From Hymenobacter taeanensis (GTDB taxonomy: Bacteria > Bacteroidota > Bacteroidia > Cytophagales > Hymenobacteraceae): a stretch of DNA of 64,000 nt. Shown here one piece after another: positions 57,961-64,000 of this stretch (position 1 is the stretch's first letter; each line of letters starts with the position of its first letter). Position numbers and translations under genes: made by a program. The DNA lies in contig NZ_CP053538.1 of the NCBI RefSeq assembly GCF_013137895.1, forward strand, positions 4,185,001 to 4,249,000, read 5' to 3'. The notes beneath the pieces are model-generated. The model was not told the DNA's origin. It made no database searches and saw only the letters and a program-made list of their open reading frames with translations.

Positions 57961-58640
57961 TTACTCAATGGTTGGAATGTACGTTACCCGGTGTACCCAC
58001 CGCAGCTGCCGGAGGTACTCCAGGGTTATATCACGCAGGCCAGAGTCAATCTCGATGAACTGCCGGGCGGCATCGTTTTTACCCTTCCGGGATACAAACA
58101 TGGTGGCAATGTTGCACTCATCGTGGGCAATGACTGAGGCAATAAAGGCAATGGAGCCCGGCACGTCATCGGCATCAATAATGAGCGTGTGCAGAGAGGC
58201 TGAAAAATCAGCCGGAAAGCCATCCACTTCCACAATGCGAATAACTCCCCCCCGCGGCTCTGCCCAATAACCTCAACGGCGGTGCCAGCGCGCTCATCAC
58301 GCAGCTGAAGCTTAATGGTGTTGGGGTGCATGGTAGAAGCGTTGCCGACACTTTGAAACGTGTACTGCAAACCCGCTTCCTTGGCATGGTCAAAGGCCTC
58401 CCGAATGCGCACATCATCGGTGGGCATGCCCAACAGGCCGGCCACAATAGCGCGGTCGGAGCCGTGCCCTTCGTAGGTGCGGGCAAAGGAGTTGTAGAAC
58501 GTGATGGTCGCGTGGGTGGGCACAGAGCCCAAAATGCGGATTGCGGCGCGCGCAATGCGTACCACCCCCGCCGTGTGCGAAGAACTCGGCCCGATCATTA
58601 CCGGCCCGATCATATCGAAAATGCTGCTTTTTTCGGCCAT
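57961..58640 (-). CDS. L-serine dehydratase beta-type subunit (SdaAB-like), frameshifted
   Basis: A two-domain protein of about 226 aa. The first domain has SSIFDMIGPVMIGPSSSHTAG, FYNSFARTYEGHGSDRAIVAGLLG and MHPNTIKL, the conserved beta-domain motifs of iron-sulfur L-serine dehydratase. An ACT domain follows (LIIDADDVPGSIAFIASVI). The frame breaks at a run of seven C (58247-58253). One more base would give GQSRGGGVIRIVEVDGF and restore one protein. The alpha subunit is not in view. Likely a homopolymer error. Confidence 0.88.
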
Positions 58641-58911
58641 AAACGTGGTAAAGGTAGAAGTTTACCCGATTCAGCGCAGCAGCAATTCCCAGAGGCCGTT
58701 AAATCGATGGTTACGAAACACAAAACCGCTTTTTTTCAAGCCCCTGCTCCAAGAGCTTGGTTCCTACCAGAGTGGCTCAGCGCCGACCCAGAGGTGCTTG
58801 CTGAATGCTGCTCAGCAACACTCAACGGGCAAGCAGTTCATGATTCAGCGGCTTTTTCGTTCTTTGTGCTCCACCCCGCATTTCCTTTCCCTCCTTTCCG
58901 CAATTACTCTT

Positions 58912-59898
58912 ATGACCACCCCCGAGGAAGAATTTTCGCCGGAGGTCTGGCAACAGCTGCGCCGCCTCCAAACCAAATATGCCGCCGATGGCCAAGACCT
59001 GGCCGCTTACCTGGAAGGCCTCTATTACGCCGACTACGTTAATTACTGGGACTATATTAAGCTGGATACGCTGCTCTCCCTGCAGCAGCCCCTGACCAAG
59101 ATTCCGGATGAGCGTATATTTATCATGTACCACCAAATCACGGAGTTGTACTTCAAGCTCTGCCTGTGTGAGTACGAGCAGCTCGGCGACCTGGGCGAGC
59201 CTACGCTACAGGAAGTAGTGCTACGCGTGGGCCGCGTAAACCGCTACTTTGAGAACCTGATTGACTCGTTTGATGTGATGGTGGATGGCATGGACAAGCA
59301 GCAGTTTCTGCAGTTCCGGATGAGCCTGATGCCGGCCTCGGGGTTTCAGAGTGTGCAGTACCGCATGATTGAGCTAGCCAGCACGGCGTTATCCAACTTA
59401 GTGCCCGAAGAGCGCCGCCGCCTGCTCGGCGAGGCCGCCGCCCACGACGAGTTGCTGGGCTGCATTTACTGGAAATCGGGTGCTACCGTAGAAGATACCG
59501 GCGCTAAAGCCCTCACGCTGGTGCAGTTTGAGGAGAAATACACGGCGCAGCTCATGGAGCACGCCCGCCACTTTCAGGACCGCAACCTGTGGGCCGTGGT
59601 ACAGCGCCTTCCCGAGGAAGACCGCCAGCACCCGCGCCTGCTCCGGCAACTCCGGCAGCTGGATGTAAACGTGAACGTTAACTGGCCCCTGATGCACTAC
59701 AAGTCAGCGGTGCGCTACCTGGAACGCCACCCCGATGCCATTGCGGCTACCGGCGGCACCAACTGGCGCAAATACTTACCGCCCAAGTTCCAGCGCCGCA
59801 TCTTCTACCCCCAAATCTGGAGCCCGCAGGAGCTAGAGGACTGGGGCAAAGGCTGGGTAGAAAGCGTGCTAGGTGAGGAAGTGGCCTACGACGGTTAG
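58912..59898 (+). CDS. Tryptophan 2,3-dioxygenase family protein
   Basis: A 328-aa cytoplasmic heme-protein relative. VNYWDYIKLDTLLSLQQPL, MYHQITELYFKL, FRMSLMPASGFQSVQYRMIE and the C-terminal ATGGTNWRKYLPP match the TDO family substrate and heme region. TDO opens the indole ring of tryptophan to N-formylkynurenine. No other kynurenine gene is adjacent, so the substrate stays open. The ATG at 58912 fits the family; the long upstream frame to 58501 overlaps sdaA antisense and is discounted. Confidence 0.85.
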   Translation: MTTPEEEFSPEVWQQLRRLQTKYAADGQDLAAYLEGLYYADYVNYWDYIKLDTLLSLQQPLTKIPDERIFIMYHQITELYFKLCLCEYEQLGDLGEPTLQEVVLRVGRVNRYFENLIDSFDVMVDGMDKQQFLQFRMSLMPASGFQSVQYRMIELASTALSNLVPEERRRLLGEAAAHDELLGCIYWKSGATVEDTGAKALTLVQFEEKYTAQLMEHARHFQDRNLWAVVQRLPEEDRQHPRLLRQLRQLDVNVNVNWPLMHYKSAVRYLERHPDAIAATGGTNWRKYLPPKFQRRIFYPQIWSPQELEDWGKGWVESVLGEEVAYDG

Positions 59899-59939
59899 AA
59901 AGTAAAGTATGTTTATTTACTCTTAGCCCTACCTAGTTC

Positions 59940-60695
59940 GTGCTTAAACCTGTATTAATCACTGTAGTCACCAGCATATTATGGTGTTTGTGTGGATCGG
60001 CTTACGGTCAAACACGTTTACATCGTGTTTACAAAGTTGAACAAACAGATGGTAGAGTGGCCATTTTCGGGATAAACCAGGAAGTTGTGCCTTATTCCGT
60101 ACTGCTTGAGGCTACGCTAACGCACATGCAGAGCAGCACTCCACTGCCCGCTAGAGTTGTATTGGCGCCTGCAGAGCAACCGCAGCTACTGGCCATTTTC
60201 ACTCCTACAGGTGCAGGATCCCACTATAACTATACCTACCATTTCGACTTAGGGGCCTATACTGGCCTAGCTCCGGATACCAGCGCCGTGTATGCACTTC
60301 CATGCAACACTGCCATCGACTCTCTAACGATAGGACGAGCCGATAACCAGTACCTTTATACCTTCCGGTTACATGAAAATGCTCCTGTACTCGCCGCCCG
60401 CGAAGGGGTTGTAGCCGCTATACATTATGGTCAACGGAATAGTACGGCCATAAATAGTAACTTGATTTACGTTTACCACAACGATGGCACTCATGCTTGT
60501 TATGAAAATATTAAAACAGGGAGTGCAACCGTTCAGGTTGGCCAATGGGTAAAGCAAGGTGAACTCATTGCTTACTTTGGGCACAGGAAGCAAAACCCTT
60601 ATTTATGGTTTTCTGTGGAGCATTCAGGAGCCACCGAATCAGAAGCCATACCGGTTACTTTCCGTACAGGCAGCCGTTTAGTTCGGCCTCGATAA
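59940..60695 (+). CDS. Exported M23-peptidase-like protein lacking zinc ligands (copy 1)
   Basis: A 251-aa protein with a GTG start and a signal peptide (VTSILWCLCGSAYGQ). The C-terminal 110 residues follow the LytM/M23 plan: VLAAREGVVAAIHYG, NLIYVYHNDGTHACYENI, VQVGQWVKQGELIAYFG, NPYLWFSVE. In active enzymes the last two motifs read YxHL and HLHFE; here they are YENI and YLWFS, so the zinc-binding His residues are gone. It may bind peptidoglycan without cutting it. The next gene is a paralog. Confidence 0.8.
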   Translation: MLKPVLITVVTSILWCLCGSAYGQTRLHRVYKVEQTDGRVAIFGINQEVVPYSVLLEATLTHMQSSTPLPARVVLAPAEQPQLLAIFTPTGAGSHYNYTYHFDLGAYTGLAPDTSAVYALPCNTAIDSLTIGRADNQYLYTFRLHENAPVLAAREGVVAAIHYGQRNSTAINSNLIYVYHNDGTHACYENIKTGSATVQVGQWVKQGELIAYFGHRKQNPYLWFSVEHSGATESEAIPVTFRTGSRLVRPR

Positions 60696-60745
60696 GCCAT
60701 TATTTTATCGGCTATACTATCCGTTTATACTACAGAAACTCAACT

Positions 60746-61486
60746 ATGCCCAAATTTCTAGCATTCGCTCTAGGCATCAGTCTACTCGTGTTTATACGCA
60801 TCCCGGCACTATGCCAAGCCGCTCTCTACAAGATATATCAGGTAAAAAACGAGAATGGTACTGTGTCGATTATGGGAGAGAACCACGGGGTGGTACCAGT
60901 ATCTGTTCTCTTAGAAGCGAAGCTAGTACTGATGCACAGCACCGTTGCGTTACCTGCTAGAATTGCCTTGCCGCCAGCCGAATCCCCCCAGTTGCTAACG
61001 GTCTTTGTTCCAGAAGCCTTAGACCCTTATTACCGCTATACTTACAATATTGATCCGGGCGTCTATACCGGCCACGCTCCCGACAGTAGCCTTGTATACG
61101 CACTGCCCTTTCGGGTCCAGACAGATACCATCAAGATCAGACGGCAATTGCGGAATCAATACCCATTTGCTCTTCCGGTGGGTACTCCCATTGTGGCAGC
61201 ACGGGAAGGTATTGTTGCCTTTGTTCGCCACGACAAGAAAAACGCACTTGTACGCAAAAACGGAAACGTGATTTTAGTTTACCATGCTGATGGCACTCAA
61301 GGCAGGTACGAGAATATTACGCAGAACAGCGCCGTTGTACAAGTCGGTCAACAGGTAAAACAGGGTGAGCTTCTGGGATACTTTGGTGGAAACAAATATG
61401 AACCTCATTTTTGGTTCGTGGTGGTATATCTGACCAAGCTGGGACTTGAGGCAGCACCAGTAACTTTCAATGATAAAAAAGAGTGA
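60746..61486 (+). CDS. Exported M23-peptidase-like protein lacking zinc ligands (copy 2)
   Basis: A 246-aa tandem paralog of the previous gene, 50 bases downstream. Signal peptide MPKFLAFALGISLLVFIRI ends near ALCQA. It shares YKIYQVKNENGTVSIMGEN, the linker region with YTGHAPDSS, and the M23-like end: VAAREGIVAFV, VILVYHADGTQGRYENI, VQVGQQVKQGELLGYFG and EPHFWFVVV. One His is kept in PHFWF but the HxH pair is not. ATG at 60746 chosen for the signal peptide. Confidence 0.8.
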   Translation: MPKFLAFALGISLLVFIRIPALCQAALYKIYQVKNENGTVSIMGENHGVVPVSVLLEAKLVLMHSTVALPARIALPPAESPQLLTVFVPEALDPYYRYTYNIDPGVYTGHAPDSSLVYALPFRVQTDTIKIRRQLRNQYPFALPVGTPIVAAREGIVAFVRHDKKNALVRKNGNVILVYHADGTQGRYENITQNSAVVQVGQQVKQGELLGYFGGNKYEPHFWFVVVYLTKLGLEAAPVTFNDKKE

Positions 61487-61520
61487 ATTAACTCTGATGT
61501 AGTTAACCCGATATAACCAG

Positions 61521-61568
61521 AACGGCCCCCGCTCCTACTCAGCTGAGTAAGAACGGGGGCCGTTTTGT
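61521..61568. terminator. Bidirectional terminator
   Basis: Perfect 11-bp outer arms (61521-61531/61554-61564) with an inner self-complementary TACTCAGCTGAGTA and TTTT end, between convergent genes. Confidence 0.85.
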
Positions 61569-61585
61569 TGAGTGGCCTAGGGCTG

Positions 61586-62140
61586 TTACTTGCTCACGGT
61601 GAAGCTGGCCTGCGTGTTTTCCCAAGCCATAGTTACGTTGCCTTTCTTATCGGAAGAAATGGTGAACTGCTCTACCAGCGAAGGGGTTTTGCTGGGTTTT
61701 ACGGTTACACGCAGGGCATCCTGCTCTTGTTTGTACTCATAAGCACCCCACTGATTGGCCGTCTTGTTGAAGATAATGGTCCACTCCTGCTCGCCGGGGA
61801 TGGTAAACAGCGCATACTTGCCAGCTGGCAGGGCCTGGCCGTTGATTTTTACGGGCTGTTTTACTTCAAACGTAGTAGCCTCGTTGGCACCAGTGCGCCA
61901 TACTTTGCCATACTGCTCCAGCCCACCGAATATTTTGCGGCCTTTCACCGAAGGGCGGCTGTAGTCAATGGTGTAGGCCACTCCGCCGGGCGCAGTGCCC
62001 GTTACGGTTGCGGGCGGGCTGGGGCGCTTCGATTTATCCTCGGGAGCCTTTGTGGTCATGGTGCCTTGCGCGAAGGAAGTAGCCGCCAGCAGAAAGGTGC
62101 ACAGGAACAGAAAGAGGAATTTTGGGGTGAGGGTACGCAT
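61586..62140 (-). CDS. Exported DUF2911 protein
   Basis: A 184-aa protein. Signal peptide LTPKFLFLFLCTFLLAATSFAQ, then one DUF2911 domain: IDYSRPSVKGRKIFGGLEQYGKVWRTGANEATTF, KYALFTIPGEQEWTIIFNK and a C-terminal VTMAWENTQASF. It aligns with the N-terminal part of the longer protein at 10915-11859 but lacks its helical tail. Start at 62140; the frame reaches 62170. Function unknown. Confidence 0.9.
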   Translation of the reverse strand: MRTLTPKFLFLFLCTFLLAATSFAQGTMTTKAPEDKSKRPSPPATVTGTAPGGVAYTIDYSRPSVKGRKIFGGLEQYGKVWRTGANEATTFEVKQPVKINGQALPAGKYALFTIPGEQEWTIIFNKTANQWGAYEYKQEQDALRVTVKPSKTPSLVEQFTISSDKKGNVTMAWENTQASFTVSK

Positions 62141-62340
62141 ACTGATGAAGGGGGGTTTAGGAGAGAACACTGGAACAGAAAGCTCAACTTACGCACTTTG
62201 TTTTCACAGCAGCACGCCTGAGGTTAAAAACAGGTACTTGACAAGCCAATGGACAACGCCAGGGTTCAATAGGTTGCCTATACTTTTCTCACTTGATTAG
62301 CCTACACCACTTCGGTCCCACTTAGCCCACTGGTACTAGG

Positions 62341-63642
62341 TTAGTCTTCTCGCATCCGGGAGGTGTCGCGGGTATCGCTCATGCGCAGGTATACCAGCAG
62401 CGAGATGGCCGCACAGGCCGTTACATACCAGTAAAACCAGGTTTCCACGCCCCGGTCTTTGGCCAGCAGCGCCACATACTCCGCCGACCCGCCAAAAATT
62501 GCCACGGTAAGCGCATACGGTAGCCCCACCCCCAACGCCCTGATTTCCGTGGGGAACAGCTCGGCTTTCACTACCGCATTAATGGAGGTATACCCACTCA
62601 CAATGAACAAGGCCAGCACCAGCAGCCCAAACGCGGCACCGGGCCCGGCCGAGTGGCCTAGCGCCGTGAGCAGCGGATACGTGCCGAGCGTAGCTCCAAA
62701 CCCAAAGAACAGGAGGACCGGCCGCCGCCCTACGCGGTCGGAGATGGCGCCCAGCACGGGCTGCAGCAGCATGGCTACCCCCAGCGCCGCAAACGATACC
62801 ATAGTAGCCTCGGCCTTGCTAAACCCGGCCGTATTCACCAAAAACTTCTGCGCGTACGTGGTAAATGTGTAAAAAACCACCGTGCCGCCCAGTGTCAGGC
62901 CCACGACCGTAAGTATCTCCCGCGGGTAGCTTAGCAGCAGTGTGAGCTTGCTGGGTTGAGCGGTACTGGTGCTGGTCTGCTTGGTGAAGGCATCGGTTTC
63001 TTCCATGGTGCGGCGCAGGTACAGGGCTACCAGTGCTGCTCCCGCCCCAATGGCAAACGGCACGCGCCAACCCCAGGCATACAGCTCCTCGGTGCTCAGC
63101 ACGGCCTGTAGGCCTAGCTGTACCAGCAGCGCCAGCAACTGCCCGGCAATCAGGGTCACGTACTGAAAGCTTGAGAAGAACCCCCGGTTACGCTGATCAG
63201 CCATTTCGCTCAGGTACGTAGCCGAGGTGCCGTATTCCCCGCCTACGCTCAGGCCCTGCAGCAGGCGCGCTATTACGAGGAGCACGGGTGCTGCCACGCC
63301 AATTTGCCCATACGAAGGCGTAAGAGCAATCAGCAATGAGCCTCCACACATCAGCAGCACCGAGAGCAGCAATGCTGCTTTCCGCCCGTGCCGGTCGGCG
63401 TAAATACCCATCAGCCAGCCGCCCAGGGGCCGCATCAGAAAGCCGACCGCAAAAATGGCTGCCGAGTTGAGCAGCTGGGCCGTAAGGTCGCCCTTAGGAA
63501 AGAAGGCCGGGGCAAAGTACAAGGCAAAGGCTGAGTACACGTACCAGTCGTACCACTCTACCAGGTTGCCCACCGAGCCGCTGAAGATGGAGCGAATACG
63601 GGAGGCCATGGTGCGCGGCGCGGGAGTAGTAGAGGGTGCCAT
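62341..63642 (-). CDS. MFS transporter, metabolite:H+ symporter type
   Basis: A 433-aa protein with 12 predicted membrane helices. GNLVEWYDWYVYSAFALYFAPAFFP is the hallmark of the MHS group (KgtP, ProP, citrate carriers). GIYADRHGRKAALL is the MFS loop 2-3 motif, repeated as GAISDRVGRRPVLL in the second half. LQGLSVGGEYGTSATYLSE also fits. Substrates of this group are organic acids or osmolytes; not decidable here. ATG at 63609 is an alternative start. Confidence 0.92.
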   Translation of the reverse strand: MAPSTTPAPRTMASRIRSIFSGSVGNLVEWYDWYVYSAFALYFAPAFFPKGDLTAQLLNSAAIFAVGFLMRPLGGWLMGIYADRHGRKAALLLSVLLMCGGSLLIALTPSYGQIGVAAPVLLVIARLLQGLSVGGEYGTSATYLSEMADQRNRGFFSSFQYVTLIAGQLLALLVQLGLQAVLSTEELYAWGWRVPFAIGAGAALVALYLRRTMEETDAFTKQTSTSTAQPSKLTLLLSYPREILTVVGLTLGGTVVFYTFTTYAQKFLVNTAGFSKAEATMVSFAALGVAMLLQPVLGAISDRVGRRPVLLFFGFGATLGTYPLLTALGHSAGPGAAFGLLVLALFIVSGYTSINAVVKAELFPTEIRALGVGLPYALTVAIFGGSAEYVALLAKDRGVETWFYWYVTACAAISLLVYLRMSDTRDTSRMRED

Positions 63643-63701
63643 AGGCCAGTATTGAAGGGGGAAGGGAACAGCCGCAAAATAGCATGAACTAACGCCACAG
63701 C

Positions 63702-63835
63702 TGTCATTACGAGCCGAAGGTGAGGAATCTGAGGTATCTTCTAGATGCGAGTGACTAGCTCGCGTTCTGTTTTAAGTTGTGCATACATCCGTCCTACGGC
63801 CAAGTAGTAGATTCCTCACCGCGTTCGGAGTGACA
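63702..63835. repeat. MITE-like element with long terminal inverted repeats
   Basis: 63702-63730 and 63809-63835 are imperfect inverted repeats sharing TGTCATT/AGTGACA ends, a CGAA core and TGAGGAATCT/AGATTCCTCA. They enclose about 78 bases without a frame. The TGTCATTxCGAG start is the form of short dispersed repeats in related genomes. No other copy is seen in this window. Confidence 0.65.
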
Positions 63836-63849
63836 CTGATGCATTCTGC

Positions 63850-63857
63850 TACCTTTG
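63850..63857 (+). promoter_or_regulatory. TAnnTTTG -7 box for the riboswitch transcript
   Basis: TACCTTTG, exact consensus, 42 bases before the riboswitch core. Confidence 0.65.
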
Positions 63858-63898
63858 GCCCATAGTTCTTTGTCTGCTTATTCCAGTCAGACGAGCGG

Positions 63899-64000
63899 CA
63901 GGTGTTTGGCTTCGGCCAGAATGAAAAGGGAACCGGGTGCAACTCCCGGACAGACGCGCTACTGTAAGTAACCATCAGCCAGTGCTTTCCAACTACGGCC
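63899..64000 (+). promoter_or_regulatory. Cobalamin riboswitch (5' part, cut by the window end)
   Basis: The sequence shows the cobalamin-aptamer core in order: CAGGTGTTTGGC, then AAAAGGGAACCGGGTGCAAC, CTCCCGGACAGACGCGCTACTGTAAG split over the junction, and CAGCCAGTGC. These match the conserved GGGAA, GxCCxGCxACTGT and B12-box regions. The controlled gene lies past 64000. Genes under this switch usually encode B12 transport (TonB receptors) or B12-independent isozymes. Confidence 0.88.

Noticed and set aside
58326..59042. A 238-codon plus-strand frame between sdaA and the dioxygenase gene
   Set aside because: It is antisense to sdaA and out of frame with the dioxygenase, without recognisable protein features.
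61565..62221. A 218-codon plus-strand frame opposite the DUF2911 gene
   Set aside because: Antisense shadow of a well-supported exported protein.

Overview
The window looks like chromosomal DNA from a Bacteroidetes bacterium of the Cytophagales, most like Hymenobacter. Supporting signs are many TAnnTTTG-type -7 promoter boxes and almost no Shine-Dalgarno sequences. There is also a secreted subtilase with a type IX secretion C-terminal domain, a TonB receptor with a carboxypeptidase-like N-terminal domain, and DUF4259 and DUF2911 paralogs. Coding DNA is GC-rich by eye, with three AT-rich islands at about 25.8-28.4, 44.1-47.6 and 48.5-50 kb. The word TGGCCTA/TAGGCCA recurs throughout in genes and spacers.

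0-11.9 kb: a TrpF-like gene running off the left edge, mnmA, a frameshifted lipoprotein, a T9SS subtilase, a zinc-ribbon protein, rpe, a TonB receptor, a sterol-desaturase-like pair, a Crp/Fnr regulator and a DUF2911 protein. 11.9-20.3 kb: a complete histidine operon in the order hisG-D-C-B-H-A-F-IE. It is preceded by a promoter and a 26-codon leader ORF with six His codons in eight positions, as in an attenuator. hisG carries a one-base frameshift.

20.3-25.8 kb: an envelope glycolipid cluster (polyprenyl-phosphate-sugar-type GT2, tandem LAB_N membrane protein, UDP-glucuronate-4-epimerase-like enzyme, GDPD, ArnT-like GT39). 25.8-28.4 kb: an AT-rich island with one DUF5343-like gene and 1.4 kb without genes. 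28.4-44 kb: housekeeping genes (TPR protein, gyrA, HD hydrolase, kptA, Xre/RES toxin-antitoxin pair, fasciclin, TlpA, flavin reductase, maf, DUF1015, pdxH, YqgE, a five-repeat DUF349 protein).

44-50 kb: tRNA-Thr followed by a stretch bracketed by two related 28-bp repeats, with two orphan genes and an integrase relic, then a gene-poor region. 50-64 kb: a histidine-kinase-like protein lacking its phospho-acceptor His, a small EamA protein, gpsA, a TolC/adaptor efflux pair without a permease, a frameshifted L-serine dehydratase, a tryptophan-dioxygenase-like enzyme, two tandem M23-like proteins without their zinc ligands, a DUF2911 protein and an MHS-type transporter. The window ends with a MITE-like inverted repeat and the start of a cobalamin riboswitch whose gene lies outside.

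Four genes (lipoprotein, hisG, gyrA, sdaA) are each broken by one base in a G/C run. gyrA is essential, so these are most simply sequencing or assembly errors, and the reader should treat those genes as probably intact in the cell.
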